Counted from the first letter of the stretch, positions 18,058-31,351 are shown. The stretch is 64,000 nt of DNA from Stutzerimonas stutzeri (GCF_018138085.1 NZ_CP073105.1:806001-870000), one strand, 5' to 3'. The notes: generated by a model not told the origin, from the letters alone. Numbers and translations are program-made.

Positions 18058-18741
18058 ATGAAAATCCTCATCGTCCTCACCTCCCACGACAAGCTCGGCG
18101 ATACCGGCAAACCCACCGGCTTCTGGCTCGAAGAATTCGCCGCGCCGTATTACGTCTTCAAGGACGCCGGCGCCGAGATCGTGTTGGCCTCGCCCAAGGG
18201 CGGGCAGCCGCCGCTGGATCCGAAAAGCGATGCGCCGGACGCCCAGACCGAGATGACCAAGCGCTTCAAGAACGATGCCGAGGGCCAGGCGCTGTTGGCC
18301 AACACCCACAAGCTGGACGAGGTATCGGCGGAGGACTTCGATGCGGTGTTCTACCCCGGCGGCCACGGTCCGCTCTGGGACCTGACCGGTAACGCCAAGT
18401 CCATCGCCCTGATCGAATCCTTCATACAGGCACGCAAGCCGGTGGCCGCGGTTTGCCATGCGCCGGCGGCGCTGGTGCAGGTGCGCGGCGCGGATGGCGA
18501 GTACCTGGTCAAGGGCAAGCAGGTGACCGGCTTCACCAATACCGAGGAGGAGGGCGTGCAGCTCACCGAGGTGGTGCCCTTCCTGCTGGAAGACAAACTG
18601 AAGGAGATTGGCGGCGACTACAGCAAGGGCCCGGACTGGGCGTCCTATGTGCGGGTCGACGGCCTCCTCGTCACGGGCCAGAACCCAGCATCTTCGGAAG
18701 AGGCCGCCCGCGAGCTGCTCAAGCTGCTGAAGACTGGCTGA
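18058..18741 (+). CDS. DJ-1/PfpI family protein (type 1 glutamine amidotransferase-like, Hsp31-like)
   Basis: 227 residues. The nucleophile elbow is AAVCHAPAALV with the reactive cysteine near residue 135. The N-terminal KILIVLTSHDKLGDTGKPTG and VFYPGGHGPLWDL motifs are typical of the Hsp31/YhbO-related class with chaperone, glyoxalase III or protein-deglycation activities; which one applies cannot be told from sequence. The start at 18058 follows AGGAGAC. A type 1-like palindrome lies upstream near 17840. It ends 7 bp before the convergent EAL gene. Confidence 0.85.
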   Translation: MKILIVLTSHDKLGDTGKPTGFWLEEFAAPYYVFKDAGAEIVLASPKGGQPPLDPKSDAPDAQTEMTKRFKNDAEGQALLANTHKLDEVSAEDFDAVFYPGGHGPLWDLTGNAKSIALIESFIQARKPVAAVCHAPAALVQVRGADGEYLVKGKQVTGFTNTEEEGVQLTEVVPFLLEDKLKEIGGDYSKGPDWASYVRVDGLLVTGQNPASSEEAARELLKLLKTG

Positions 18742-18748
18742 GCCTCGC

Positions 18749-19573
18749 TCAGCTCGCCGCTTCGCTCGGCCATGCCAGGGAAGCGGCGTGGCTGCAGGTC
18801 TCGAACAGCGGTTTGCTGAACAGGTAGCCCTGCATGAGGCTGATCCCCAGGTCGCGCAAGGCCTTGCACTCATCCGGCGTTTCCACGCCTTCGGCGATCA
18901 CCTGGATGCCCAGCTCCGTGCAGATCCCCACCGTGCCGCGGACGATGGCCTGGCGCGAGCGGCTCTGGTCGATACCGCGAATCAGATCCATGTCCAGCTT
19001 GATCAGGTCGGGCTGGAAATCGGCGAGCAGGTTGAGCCCGGCAAAGCCGGCGCCGAAGTCGTCGATGGCCGTAAGAAAGCCGATGCGCTGGTATTCACGG
19101 AAGACCTCGGTCAGCCACTTGGCATCGCTGATGCGCTCGCCTTCGACGGTTTCGAAGATGATCCTTTCGATGGGGAAGTTGTGAGCGCGGGCGGCCTCCA
19201 GCGTCGAGCGGATGCACAGCTCCGGTCGGTAGATGGCGTTGGGCATGAAATTGATCGACAGCTTGCTCTGCATCTCGAGTCGGGCCGCGGTCTTGATGGC
19301 TTTGACGCGGCAGGCCTGGTCGAAGCGGAAGCGGTTCTCTTCGGTCACTTGCGCCAACACGGTGGGCGCGGATTCGCCGTTCACGCCGCGTACCAGGGCC
19401 TCATGCGCGAAGATCTCGCGCGCGGCGACATCCACAATCGGTTGATAGGCGTAGCTGAAGCGAAAGCCGAGACGTTCGCCGCTGGCGCAGCTGGGGCAGG
19501 CACCATGCTCGCCGGCCGAATGACAGGCGTATTCGGTTGGGGCTGGATTGCCTTCGGTGTTGCTTTCAATCAT
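18749..19573 (-). CDS. EAL-domain cyclic-di-GMP phosphodiesterase
   Basis: 274 residues, a single EAL domain after a short N-terminus. Motifs are AHEALVRG (the EAL signature), SINFMPNAIY, IIFETVEGERI, TAIDDFGAGFAGLNLL and VIAEGVET, which supply metal-binding and catalytic residues, so it should be active. It would hydrolyse c-di-GMP to pGpG. The N-terminal 35 residues contain four cysteines (CHSAGEHGACPSCASG spans three), a possible small metal or redox site. There is no membrane segment. The start is the ATG at 19573; the longer frame runs into repeats. Confidence 0.87.
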   Translation of the reverse strand: MIESNTEGNPAPTEYACHSAGEHGACPSCASGERLGFRFSYAYQPIVDVAAREIFAHEALVRGVNGESAPTVLAQVTEENRFRFDQACRVKAIKTAARLEMQSKLSINFMPNAIYRPELCIRSTLEAARAHNFPIERIIFETVEGERISDAKWLTEVFREYQRIGFLTAIDDFGAGFAGLNLLADFQPDLIKLDMDLIRGIDQSRSRQAIVRGTVGICTELGIQVIAEGVETPDECKALRDLGISLMQGYLFSKPLFETCSHAASLAWPSEAAS

Positions 19574-19741
19574 GGGCGAACTCACTCGGAACCTGTTGCT
19601 GAAGATAGCGGCTAGTCTGGCGGAGGCTGGAGCCCGTTCGTCACCGGACCGCGCCGTTTCGTAAGCATGACCAGGCGTATGGTAGGCCAGAAACCCAATC
19701 AATGATGGCGCAATGCTACGACAGGGGTGGTTAAGCCGAGT

Positions 19742-20545
19742 TCCGCTTGCGAAGGGCCGAGCGCTGTTCGCGGTCAAGACCGCTCCCACAGTTGGTGCGT
19801 CAGTCGTGGCGTCGACATGGGGTGGGGCTGATATGCGAGCAGCGATGGGCCAGCGTTCGGCGCTGGGTTTGTCGCGATAGGGCCCGGGGCTCGGTTGGCG
19901 TGAAGGATTGAGCCGGGTCTGGTTTTTCGATGGAGGCAGGGCCGAGTGTTGTTCGCGGTCGAGACCGCTCCCACAAGTAATGTGTTTCAGTCGTGGCGTC
20001 GAGATCGGCGACGCTGATTCGCGCATGCCAAGCACGCAAAAGTAGGGCGCTGCGCACGGCCTGCTTTTGTGGGAGGCCCGACCCGGGGCGAAGCTTTTCT
20101 GGCACCGAGCCGGCGCCATTCGCCACGGGCGCGCCTACAGCTTCGTCTGAATGGCATCACCGCCTCGTGGCTGGCCTGAGGTCAGGCCACGATGCGCTCG
20201 CGCATGCTATGCACGCAAAAGCAGTGTGCGCCGTGCACGGCCTGCTTTCGTGGGAGGCCCGACCCGGGGCGAAGCTTTTCTGTCACCGAGCCGGCGCCAT
20301 TCGCCACGGGCGCGCCTACAGCTTCGTCTGAATGGCATCACCGCCTCGTGGCTGGCCTGAGGTCAGGCCACGATGCGCTCGCGCACGCTATGCACGCAAA
20401 AGCAGTGTGCGCCGTGCACGGCCTGCTTTCGTGGGAGGCCCGACCCGGGGCGAAGCTTTTCTGGCACCGAGCCGGCGCCATTCGCCACGGGCGCGCCTAC
20501 AACATTCTCCAGAACGGCATGGCCGCCTCGTGGCTGGCCTGAAGT
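19742..20545. repeat. Mixed palindromic repeat array abutting the phhC stop codon
   Basis: Two type 1 units (GCGGTCAAGACCGCTCCCAC near 19769 and a variant near 19957, ~187 bp apart) are followed by three type 2 units of ~181 bp (anchor CACGCAAAA near 20032, 20213 and 20393). The type 2 units contain GTGGGAGGCCCGACC and GGGGCGAAGCTTTTC with GCCATTCGCCACGGGCGCGCC. Each also carries TGGCCTGA..TCAGGCCACGA, the same sequence that forms the end of phhC. Confidence 0.85.
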
Positions 20546-21741
20546 CAGGCCACGACGCGCGCGATGGCTGCCGCCAACTGATCGAGCCGTGCGGCATCCA
20601 GCCCGGCGATGTTCGCCCGGCCGCTTTCCACCAGATACACCGAATTCTCGCGCCGCAGGCGCAGCACCTGCTCGGCCGTCAGGCCGGTATAGGAGAACAT
20701 CCCGCGTTGCTGCGCGATATGCGCGAAGCGCTCGGCCAGACCGTGCGGCGCCAAGGCTTCGACCAGGCCCGTGCGCAGCCCGGCGATGCGCTCGCGTTTG
20801 GCGGCGACTTCCTGCTGCCAGAGCTGACGCAGCTCGGTGTTCGAAAGGATCGTCGCCACCACGGCAGCGCCATGGGACGGCGGTGTCGACCAGAGGCTGC
20901 GCGCCACCGAGGCGAACTGGCTGCGTACGTCGATCAGCGATTCGCCGTCGGCGGCGACCACGATCAACGCACCGGTGCGTTCGCGGTACAGGCCGAAGTT
21001 CTTCGAGCAGGAGCTGGTGATCAGCACTTCCGGCAGGGCCTCGACGAACAGGCGGACGGCCCAGGCGTCTTCGTCCAGCCCATCGCCGAATCCCTGATAG
21101 GCGAAATCGAACAGCGGCAGCAGCTCGCGCTTGCGGACGATCTCCAGCACCTGGCGCCAGTCGTCCTGGCTCAGGTCGTAACCGGTGGGGTTGTGGCAGC
21201 AGGCGTGCAGCAACACCACGTCGCCAGCCGGAATCCGCTCCAGCGCGGCGAGCATGCCCGGCACGTCCAGGCGGTTCTGCGCATCGACGTAGGGATAGTG
21301 CTCGACCTTCAACCGGGCGGCGGCGAACAGGGTTTCGTGGATCGGCCAGGTCGGGTCGCTGAGCCAGAGGCTGCGCCCTGGCAGGCATTTGGTGATGAAG
21401 TCGCCCACCAGCCGCAGCGCGCCGGTGCCACCCGGCGTCTGGGTGCAGCCGGCACGGTTGTCGACCAGCGCTGGTGAGCCTTCGCCCAGCACCAGCCGTA
21501 GCAGCTGCTCACCGAACAGTGGGTCGCCATGGCCGCCGATATAGCTCTTGGTCTGTTCGCTCTCGATCAGCCGCTGCTCGGCGAGTTTGACCGCCTTGGG
21601 AATCGGCGTCAGGCCCAGGGCGTCCTTGTAGACGCCGACGCCGAGGTCGAGCTTGGCCGGATTCGGATCGGCGCGATAGGCATCGAGCAGGCCGAGGATC
21701 GGGTCGCCCGGGACTCGCGTAACGTCGCTGAAATGCTTCAC
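20545..21741 (-). CDS. phhC: Aromatic amino acid aminotransferase PhhC
   Basis: 398 residues, class I PLP aminotransferase. The cofactor lysine is in [17 protein letters not shown] near residue 247; [13 protein letters not shown] and [11 protein letters not shown] are conserved in the aspartate/aromatic subgroup. It would transaminate phenylalanine/tyrosine with 2-oxoglutarate. The start is GTG at 21741, overlapping the phhB stop (GTGA), which gives VKHFSDV; no ATG fits the family N-terminus. It is the last gene of phhA-phhB-phhC. The stop codon is part of a hairpin (20535-20552) that recurs in the downstream tandem array. Confidence 0.93.
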   Translation of the reverse strand: MKHFSDVTRVPGDPILGLLDAYRADPNPAKLDLGVGVYKDALGLTPIPKAVKLAEQRLIESEQTKSYIGGHGDPLFGEQLLRLVLGEGSPALVDNRAGCTQTPGGTGALRLVGDFITKCLPGRSLWLSDPTWPIHETLFAAARLKVEHYPYVDAQNRLDVPGMLAALERIPAGDVVLLHACCHNPTGYDLSQDDWRQVLEIVRKRELLPLFDFAYQGFGDGLDEDAWAVRLFVEALPEVLITSSCSKNFGLYRERTGALIVVAADGESLIDVRSQFASVARSLWSTPPSHGAAVVATILSNTELRQLWQQEVAAKRERIAGLRTGLVEALAPHGLAERFAHIAQQRGMFSYTGLTAEQVLRLRRENSVYLVESGRANIAGLDAARLDQLAAAIARVVA

Positions 21742-22094
21742 TTGCGGCCCTCGGCGGTTTTCGCGACCTCGTCGGTGCGCGCGGCCATGATGAAGTCGTT
21801 GCGGTGCAGGCCCTTGATCGAGTGGCTCCACCAGGTCACGGTGACTTTGCCCCACTCGGTGAGCAGGCCCGGGTGGTGACCTTCCGCTTCGGCGATTTCG
21901 CCGACGGCGTTGGTGAAGGCCAGGGCGTGCTTGAAGTTCTTGAACAGGAAGACCTTTTCCAGCTCCATGTGGCCGTGGCGGGTCTCGATGTTCCAGTCGG
22001 GGATCTGCTTGATCAGTGCGGCCAGTTCGTCATCGGAAACCTTCGGGGCGTCGGCGCGGCAGGCTTCGCAGTGGGCTTGGGTCAGAGCGGTCAT
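21738..22094 (-). CDS. phhB: Pterin-4a-carbinolamine dehydratase PhhB
   Basis: 118 residues. The dehydratase signature is [18 protein letters not shown], with [13 protein letters not shown] after it. It recycles the hydroxylated tetrahydropterin cofactor released by PhhA. It is separated from phhA by 277 bp that contain repeat sequence and overlaps phhC by 4 nt (GTGA), so phhB and phhC look translationally coupled. Confidence 0.93.
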   Translation of the reverse strand: MTALTQAHCEACRADAPKVSDDELAALIKQIPDWNIETRHGHMELEKVFLFKNFKHALAFTNAVGEIAEAEGHHPGLLTEWGKVTVTWWSHSIKGLHRNDFIMAARTDEVAKTAEGRK

Positions 22095-22129
22095 GGCTAG
22101 GTCCTTGTGGTGATGTTGATAAGAGTTAA

Positions 22130-22330
22130 GCAGCGTAGGGTGGACAACGCCGCAGGCTTGTCCACGCGTGGGGTTCGGTCCGGCACCTTGCAAGAGGCCT
22201 CGTCGTGGTCGGTGGATGAGCCTTCGTACAAGCCAAAGGCTTCGCGGCCAAGGCCGCCCCCCTGAGGCGGGCAAAGACCGTGGGAGCGGTCGGGGACGCC
22301 CAGTCTTGACCGCGAATAGCCCTCGTAGCC
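22130..22330. repeat. Palindromic repeats inside the phhA-phhB gap
   Basis: A truncated type 3 repeat (CGTAGGGTGGACAACGCCG, ending in TTGTCCACG) is followed by a type 1 pair (GTGGGAGCGGTC and GCGGCCAAGGCCGCCCCC). The type 1 arm is interrupted by GGGGACGCCCA, the reverse complement of the 14-nt insert type seen at 9035. Confidence 0.7.
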
Positions 22331-22371
22331 AAGTCGGGTGCCTCCAGCGCCGATACCAGTACCGGTAATAG

Positions 22372-23157
22372 TCAGGCCGCCTTCGGCGGAAACTTCGGCT
22401 GGTGCAGGCCCAACTGCATGGCGGTGCGGACGTGGGCCATGATGTCTTCATGCGCCACGTCGAACAGCCGCTTGAGCTCCGGCAGGACGAAGTACACCGG
22501 TTGCAGGATGTCGATGCGATAGGGGGTGCGCATCGCTTCGACCACATCGAACACCTGGTGCTCGGGTTCGTCGGACAGGCTGTAGAGCGTCTCCTTCGGC
22601 GAGGAGAGGATGCCGCCGCCGTAGATTCGCCGTCCGGCCGGGGTTTCCACCAGGCCGAACTCGATGGTCATCCAGTACAGTCGCGCCAGGTAGACGCGCT
22701 CTTCCTTGGTCGCCTTGAGGCCGAGCTGGCCATAGGTGTGGGTGAATTCGGCGAACCAGGGGTTGGTCAGTAGCGGGCAGTGGCCAAAGATCTCATGGAA
22801 GATGTCCGGTTCCTGCAGGTAATCCAGCTCTTGTGGTGCCCGGATGAAGGTGGCGACCGGAAAGCGCTTGCTCGCCAGCAACTCGAAAAACGTCTGAAAG
22901 GGAATCAGCGCGGGCACTCGCGCGACCTGCCAGCCCGTGGTGGCTTGCAGTACACGGTTGATCTCGTCCAGCTGAGGGATGCGGTCACGGGGCAAGGCCA
23001 GCTGTTCGATGCCGTCCAAGTATTCCTGGCAGGCGCGGCCGTCGAGCAGCTTCAGCTGGCGCTCGATCAAGGTCTGCCAGACCGCGTGTTCAGTGTCCGG
23101 ATAGTGGATGTGACCATGCACGTCCGGCTCGCGGGCAACGTACTGAGTGGTTTTCAT
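22372..23157 (-). CDS. phhA: Phenylalanine 4-hydroxylase PhhA
   Basis: 261 residues, the usual bacterial length. Iron ligands are visible: the two histidines of [10 protein letters not shown] near residue 120 and the glutamate of [11 protein letters not shown] near 165. It converts phenylalanine to tyrosine with tetrahydropterin and O2. AGGAGGTCAG directly precedes the ATG at 23157. A CA-motif lies 34 nt upstream of the start and a TyrR/PhhR-type palindrome about 120 nt upstream. It is divergent from phhR, its expected activator. Confidence 0.95.
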   Translation of the reverse strand: MKTTQYVAREPDVHGHIHYPDTEHAVWQTLIERQLKLLDGRACQEYLDGIEQLALPRDRIPQLDEINRVLQATTGWQVARVPALIPFQTFFELLASKRFPVATFIRAPQELDYLQEPDIFHEIFGHCPLLTNPWFAEFTHTYGQLGLKATKEERVYLARLYWMTIEFGLVETPAGRRIYGGGILSSPKETLYSLSDEPEHQVFDVVEAMRTPYRIDILQPVYFVLPELKRLFDVAHEDIMAHVRTAMQLGLHQPKFPPKAA

Positions 23158-23190
23158 CTGACCTCCTGAGCGGGGCGGCCGCCTGAGTCT

Positions 23191-23198
23191 TTGTTGTT
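23191..23198 (-). promoter_or_regulatory. CA-motif in the phhA leader
   Basis: Minus-strand ATAACAACAAA, 34 nt upstream of the phhA ATG and outside the Shine-Dalgarno sequence. Matches the predicted Hfq/Crc motif in other leaders here, but its distance makes a translational effect less certain. Confidence 0.4.
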
Positions 23199-23278
23199 AT
23201 GGATGACTCATCTGATCGCGTGGAAGGGGCGCTGCCTAGCGGCTGGCTGGTGCAAAAGCCCTGTTCACAGGCTTGGGC

Positions 23279-23297
23279 TGTAACGAATTCATTACGA
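23279..23297. promoter_or_regulatory. TyrR/PhhR-type operator between phhA and phhR
   Basis: TGTAACGAATTCATTACGA contains a near-perfect 16-bp palindrome GTAA(C)GAATTC(A)TTAC, related to the TyrR box TGTAAA-N6-TTTACA. It lies 122 bp from the phhA start and 137 bp from the phhR start, a natural place for PhhR binding. Confidence 0.65.
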
Positions 23298-23352
23298 AAC
23301 GCTATATTTGCGTGATATTCGCCTTGCCCGGCTAGCAAGGCGTCAAATAATC

Positions 23353-23366
23353 TTGACGAAAATCAA
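23353..23366 (+). promoter_or_regulatory. FNR/Anr-type box upstream of phhR
   Basis: TTGACGAAAATCAA matches TTGATNNNNATCAA at 9 of 10 conserved positions. Its centre is ~74 nt upstream of the phhR ATG, close to the spacing of the strong box upstream of nosR (~68 nt). Confidence 0.5.
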
Positions 23367-23433
23367 CGATGATCCGCAGAAAGTCGTCTCGGGACGTGGA
23401 TCGATCATAGCGACAGCGCTGAAGGCAACCTGC

Positions 23434-24990
<1,557 letters not shown>

Positions 24991-25004
24991 GTCGACATCT
25001 CCTA

Positions 25005-25632
25005 GAGCAGGGAGGCTTTTCTGCGGGAAGCGCGCCCGCGGCGAATGGTGCCGGCTCGGTGCTTGAAAAGCTTCGCCCCGGGTCGGGCCTCCCACAAAGC
25101 GGGTCGTGCGCTGGATGCTGTTTTCCTGCGGGAGGCGCGCCCTCGCGGCGAATGGCGCCAACTCGATGTTGGAGAAGCTTCGCCCCGAGGTCGGGGCTCC
25201 TACGAAGGCGGGGCGTGCGCTGGGTGCCGTTTTCTGTAGAGGGCGCGCCCTCGCGGCGAAGGGTGTTGGCTCAGTGTTGGAAAAGCTTCGCCCCGAGGTC
25301 GGGCCTCCCACAAAGCTGGCCGTGCGCTGGGTGCTGTTTCTTGTGGGCGGCGCGCCCCGCGGCGAATGGCGTCGGTTCGGTGCTTGAAAAGCTTCGCCCC
25401 GAGGTCGGGCCTCCCACAAAGCGGGCCGTGCGCTAGGTGCTGTTTTCTATAGGAGGCGCGCCCTCGCGGCGAAGGGTGTTGGCTCAGTGTTGGAAAAGGC
25501 TCGCCCCGAGGTCGGGGCTCCTACAAAGGCGGGTCGTGCGCTGGGTGCTGTTTCTTGTGGGAGGCGCGACCCGCGGCGAATGGTGCCGGCTCGGTGCTTG
25601 AAAAGCTTCGCCCCGAAGGCCGGCCTCCTGCG
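25005..25632. repeat. Tandem palindromic array (type 2), six ~107-bp units
   Basis: CTTCGCCCCG anchors occur at about 25071, 25178, 25286, 25392, 25499 (variant) and 25606, a period of 106-108 bp. Each unit has GAAGCTTCGCCCCGAGGTCG plus GGCCTCCCAC and the partner GGGAGGCGCGCCCTCGCGGC. The array ends directly before the stop of the hybrid kinase gene. Confidence 0.88.
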
Positions 25633-25634
25633 GC

Positions 25635-28600
25635 TTAGCGCACCGCCTGGGTCACGGCATCGATCAGTGCCTGTAGGTCGATGGGCTTGCGCAGGTGCAG
25701 GGTAAAGCCCGCGGCCTTGGCTTTTTCCACGTCGCGCAGGGTGCCGTAGCCGGTCAGGGCGATGCTGGGTGTGTCGGCATTGGCATTGCCTTCGCGGATC
25801 GCCGTCATCATCTTGTGGCCGTCGATCTCCGGCATGCCGACGTCGGAGACGATGACGTCGAAGCGCGACTGCTCGGCCAGCGCGATGCCCTGGGCGCCAC
25901 CGCCAGCGGTGGTGACCTCGGCGCCTTCGCTCTGCAGCAGTTCGCACATGGTTTCCAGGATATCCGGCGAGTCGTCGACCAGCAGGATGCGGACCCCCGC
26001 CAGGCCTCCGATCGCCGTGTCGCTGCCCAGCTCGCTGAGTTCCAGCTCGGCCTGCAGGTGCACGGGCAGCCAGACGCTGAACCGCGCGCCTCGGCCGATG
26101 CCTTCGGAGAAGGCTTCGATGCGCCCGTGGTGCGCCTCGACCAGCTGCTTGACCAGCGCCAGGCCAATGCCCAGTCCGTGTTTGGAACGCTGCGCATGCT
26201 GCATCTCAGCCTGGCCGAACATGTCGAACACCCTGGGCAGGAATTCCGCCGAGATGCCTTCGCCGGTGTCGATCACGTCTAGCCGGGCCTGGTCGCCCTC
26301 GCGTTCCAGCTGCATGCAGATGCGCTCGCCACCCTTGGTGAATTTCCACGCGTTGTTCAGGAGGTTCCAGATGATCTGATCCAGGCGGGTCGGGTCGGCA
26401 TGGACATAGATCGGCTGATCGGGCTTGAACACATCGAAAGTCACATTTTCCGCCTGTGCCAGCGGCGCGAACACGGCCTCGATGCCGCGCAGCACCTCCT
26501 GGTAATTCAGCGTCGAGAATTGCAGCTTGAGCTTACCGGTGCGGATGCGCGAGACGTCCATCAGGTCGTCGATGATCCGCGACTGGCTGCGCACGGCATT
26601 CTGGATCGACCGGGTCGCCTTGAGCAGGCTCGGCGAGTTCTTCGCCGCCTGGGAGCGGGCCAGCAGGTCGGTGTTGAGTTGAATCAGATTCAGTGGATGT
26701 TTGAGTTCGTGCGAGAGGACCGCGAAGAACTGGTCCTTCTGCAAATTGGCGGCCTGGATGCTTTCCAGTTCGCTCTGCTGATTGGAGTTCTGCTGTCGCT
26801 CCTCGGTGAGGTCGCGGGCGATCTTGGCGAAGCCGATCACGCTGCCATCGTGATCCACCAAGGGGTTGACCAGGCCGCTGAAGAAGCATCGCGAGCCGTC
26901 CCGGCGCAGGTGCCAGCGCTCATCGGAGGCCTGTCCGTGTTCCAGGGCGCGTTTGCGCTCCGCCATTGGGACGCCGGCGCTGCGGTCCTCCTCGGTGTAG
27001 ATCATGTCGATGCAATGGCCTATCACCTCTTTTTCCTTGTAGCCGAAGATGATCTCGGCGCCTCGATTCCAGGTGGTGATCAGCCCGTCGCAGTCGAGCG
27101 TGATGATCGCGTAGCCCTTGGTGCTCTGTGCCAGCAGGCGCAGGTGCGCCTGCCCGGCCTCGAGTTGCGCTTCGGCGTGACGCCTCTCGGTGATGTCGAT
27201 GAAGGTCAGCACGGCGCCCTGGATGCGGTCGTCCAGGGTGCGATAAGGCAGGAAGCGCGCCAGATACCAGCGATCGTTCTCGCGGTTGTGGACCTCACGC
27301 TCGACCAGGTGCAGCTCGCTGAACGCCTCGGCAGCATCCTGGTGAAGCATCGGATAGTTGAGGCGGTGAGTGATATCGAGCAATGAACGACCGGCGTCGT
27401 TGCCGATCACGTTGAAGATGTCGCGTGCTCGCGGGGTGAACCACTTGATGCGCATCTTGCGGTCGACGAACAGCGTGGCGATGTCCGTCGAGGAGATCAG
27501 GTTCTGCAGGTCGTCGTTGATCTTGCTGGTTTCGTCGACCTTGGTCTTGAGCTCGAAGTTGACCGTGGTCAGCTCTTCGTTGATCGACTGCAGCTCTTCC
27601 TTGCTGGTCTCCAGTTCTTCGGTGGCCGAACGCAGTTCCTCATTGATGGCCTGCAGCTCTTCGTTGGAGGCGCGCAGCTCTTCGGTGGAGGTTTCCGAAT
27701 GCTCCATGGTGACCTGCAGCTGTTCCTCGGTCTGCTGCAACTCCGCCTCGAGCTGGGTCAGGACGCTGTCCTTGGTATCGGGATGCTCCAGCGTGTTGTT
27801 GTCCATGCAGGCTTCGACTTCATCGAAGAGCACCAGCATGTACTCGCTGCCGGCCTCGTTGTCGCGGAACGGCCGAACCACCATGTTGACGTAGAAGTGG
27901 CGACCGTCGCGCTCCAGCCGCACCCGCCGCGCCTCGACGCTTTTGCCAGTATGGGTGGCCTGGTACAGCGCGGTGCGCAGCTCGAGGCGCAGCTGCGGAT
28001 GGATCAGGGTGGTCAGGTTCAGCGAGGGTTCGCCGCCGACATAACGCAGGAAGCTCCCGGCCTTGTCGGACATATGCACGATTTCGGCTTCGTGATTGAC
28101 GATCACGCTGGGCGGGGCGTACTGCTCGAGGGCGCGCTGGTGCACGTCGGCAAAGGAAAACTTCTTGCTGCGTCGATAGGGCTCGTTGACCGAGGGGCGG
28201 GGCGGCGTCGAAAGCGCGAAGCCGTGCAGCGCCCCGGTCGGGGGGCGGCGCAGGGAGGCACCGACTTCCTTGGCTCGGTAGATGCGGTTCTTCTTGTCCA
28301 CCGGGGTGAAATACTGGCTGCAGGCATCGGCCGTTTCCGAGCTGCCTAGGAACAGGTAGCCGCCGGGGTTGAGCGCGAAATGGAACATGCGCAGCACTTC
28401 GATCTGGATGTCCCGGTCCAGGTAGATCATCAGGTTGCGGCAGGAGATCAGGTCCAGCCGCGAGAACGGCGGGTCGCGCAGGATGTTGTGCCGGGCAAAC
28501 AGAATCCGCTCGCGCAGCTCTTTCTGCATGCGGTAATGGTTCTGTTCCTTGTAGAAATGCTGGCGCAGCCGCGTAGGCGGCACGTCCGTGACGATGGCTT

Positions 28601-29807
28601 CGGGGTAGATGCCGGTGCGAGCGGTTTCCAGGGCGCGATCATCGATATCGGTGGCAAAGACCTGCAGCTGTATTTCGCTGTAGGCGCTGCTGGCCGCCGC
28701 CTGATCGACCAGCAGCATGCCCAGCGAGTAGGCCTCTTCGCCGGTCGAACAGGCGGCTGACCAGGCGCGCAACGCCTTGTCTCCAGTGTTCAGCTTCTGT
28801 TCGAACAAGGCGGGGATGATGTCGCGCTCCAGCGCCTCGAACGCCTCGCGGTCACGAAAGAAGTTGGTCACGCCGATGAGCATGTCAGCCAACAGGGCGG
28901 GTGTTTCTTCCGGATGGCTCTGCAGGTGGCGGGCATAGCTGGGCATGTCACGTAGCGCGTTGACTTGCATGCGCCGCTCGATGCGCCGCAATACCGTGGC
29001 TTGCTTGTAGTGGCGGAAGTCGTGGCCGGTGCGGGCGCGTAGCGCCGCGAGAACCTCGCGCAGTGCCAGCTCGTTGGGCTTCGACTGCGCGTGTGCCTGC
29101 GCGGATTCCTGTTCGCCATCGGGCCCGTCCTGCTGCTCGATCTCACTCAGGGGTGGCAGCGGATCCTTCCGGGCGAGCAAGGCCTGAAGATTCTCTGACA
29201 GCTCCACCAGGCGCTGCGGCATCTCGGCCGCAGGCAGCACGATGTCGACCATCCCGGTCTCGATGGCGCTGGCCGGCATCGAATCGTACTGGGCATCTTC
29301 CGGCGTCTGCGCCAGGGTGATGCCGCCCTGTTCCTTGATGCGCGACAGGCCGACCGAGCCGTCGGCACCGGTGCCGGACAGCACGATCCCGACCGCATGG
29401 CTGTGGTGCACGTCCGCCAATGCGCGGAAGAACAGGTCGATGGCCACCTGCGGGCCGCGCTCGCGCTCAGGTTTCTGCAGGCGCAGGTAACCGTCGTTCA
29501 TCGACAGGTCGAGCGCCGGCAGAATCACATAGATGCGGTTGCGTTCGATCGCGACGGGTTGGGTGACCTGCAGGACCGGCATCTTGGTGACGTTCTGAAT
29601 GATCTTGTCGACGTTGCTCTCATGCTTGGGCGATAGGTGCATGATCACCACGAACGCCATGCCGCAGTCGTTCGGCATATGCTCGAAGAAGGCCAGAAGG
29701 GCCTGAATCCCGCCCGCCGAGGCGCCAATGCCGACCACCGGAAACTCCAGCGTACTTCGGGTCAGTGGCATGTTCTTGGGTGTGGATGGCTCGGAGCGGG
29801 TGGTCAT
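25635..29807 (-). CDS. CheB-CheR-PAS hybrid histidine kinase/receiver protein
   Basis: 1390 residues. The order is: CheB-type methylesterase at about 22-205 ([29 protein letters not shown], giving the Ser-His-Asp triad), CheR-type methyltransferase at about 235-500 ([28 protein letters not shown]), a long coiled coil at about 675-770 rich in [19 protein letters not shown], two PAS domains at about 780-1020, a histidine kinase ([14 protein letters not shown] near 1040, ATP-binding domain with [20 protein letters not shown]) and a C-terminal receiver ([22 protein letters not shown]). It has no membrane segment. It stands apart from che operons, so its partners are unknown. Confidence 0.93.
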   Translation of the reverse strand: MTTRSEPSTPKNMPLTRSTLEFPVVGIGASAGGIQALLAFFEHMPNDCGMAFVVIMHLSPKHESNVDKIIQNVTKMPVLQVTQPVAIERNRIYVILPALDLSMNDGYLRLQKPERERGPQVAIDLFFRALADVHHSHAVGIVLSGTGADGSVGLSRIKEQGGITLAQTPEDAQYDSMPASAIETGMVDIVLPAAEMPQRLVELSENLQALLARKDPLPPLSEIEQQDGPDGEQESAQAHAQSKPNELALREVLAALRARTGHDFRHYKQATVLRRIERRMQVNALRDMPSYARHLQSHPEETPALLADMLIGVTNFFRDREAFEALERDIIPALFEQKLNTGDKALRAWSAACSTGEEAYSLGMLLVDQAAASSAYSEIQLQVFATDIDDRALETARTGIYPEAIVTDVPPTRLRQHFYKEQNHYRMQKELRERILFARHNILRDPPFSRLDLISCRNLMIYLDRDIQIEVLRMFHFALNPGGYLFLGSSETADACSQYFTPVDKKNRIYRAKEVGASLRRPPTGALHGFALSTPPRPSVNEPYRRSKKFSFADVHQRALEQYAPPSVIVNHEAEIVHMSDKAGSFLRYVGGEPSLNLTTLIHPQLRLELRTALYQATHTGKSVEARRVRLERDGRHFYVNMVVRPFRDNEAGSEYMLVLFDEVEACMDNNTLEHPDTKDSVLTQLEAELQQTEEQLQVTMEHSETSTEELRASNEELQAINEELRSATEELETSKEELQSINEELTTVNFELKTKVDETSKINDDLQNLISSTDIATLFVDRKMRIKWFTPRARDIFNVIGNDAGRSLLDITHRLNYPMLHQDAAEAFSELHLVEREVHNRENDRWYLARFLPYRTLDDRIQGAVLTFIDITERRHAEAQLEAGQAHLRLLAQSTKGYAIITLDCDGLITTWNRGAEIIFGYKEKEVIGHCIDMIYTEEDRSAGVPMAERKRALEHGQASDERWHLRRDGSRCFFSGLVNPLVDHDGSVIGFAKIARDLTEERQQNSNQQSELESIQAANLQKDQFFAVLSHELKHPLNLIQLNTDLLARSQAAKNSPSLLKATRSIQNAVRSQSRIIDDLMDVSRIRTGKLKLQFSTLNYQEVLRGIEAVFAPLAQAENVTFDVFKPDQPIYVHADPTRLDQIIWNLLNNAWKFTKGGERICMQLEREGDQARLDVIDTGEGISAEFLPRVFDMFGQAEMQHAQRSKHGLGIGLALVKQLVEAHHGRIEAFSEGIGRGARFSVWLPVHLQAELELSELGSDTAIGGLAGVRILLVDDSPDILETMCELLQSEGAEVTTAGGGAQGIALAEQSRFDVIVSDVGMPEIDGHKMMTAIREGNANADTPSIALTGYGTLRDVEKAKAAGFTLHLRKPIDLQALIDAVTQAVR

Positions 29808-29974
29808 CTATTCCTCGGCGTTTTTATTGGAACGTTCCCGGTCGGCAACAAGAGGGAGACAGCAAGGCAGGTAGGGAAATTCAGGGCGCGGCCATGGCGC
29901 CGCCGAACGGATGATACGGTTTTGCAGGGTCGATTACTGCCGGCTAGCAGCGCTGCGTTTTGGCGGCCGGTGGT

Positions 29975-31351
<1,377 letters not shown>

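Noticed and set aside
20529..20552. Rho-independent terminator at the end of phhC
   Set aside because: The TGGCCTGA/TCAGGCCA hairpin has no T run on the transcript side; treated as part of the repeat unit.
20332..21477. 381-residue plus-strand frame over phhC and the repeats
   Set aside because: Antisense shadow of phhC combined with repeat sequence.
23225..23275. Candidate sigma-54 promoter for phhA
   Set aside because: GG and GC elements on the minus strand (GGGCTTTTGCA) have the wrong spacing for -24/-12.
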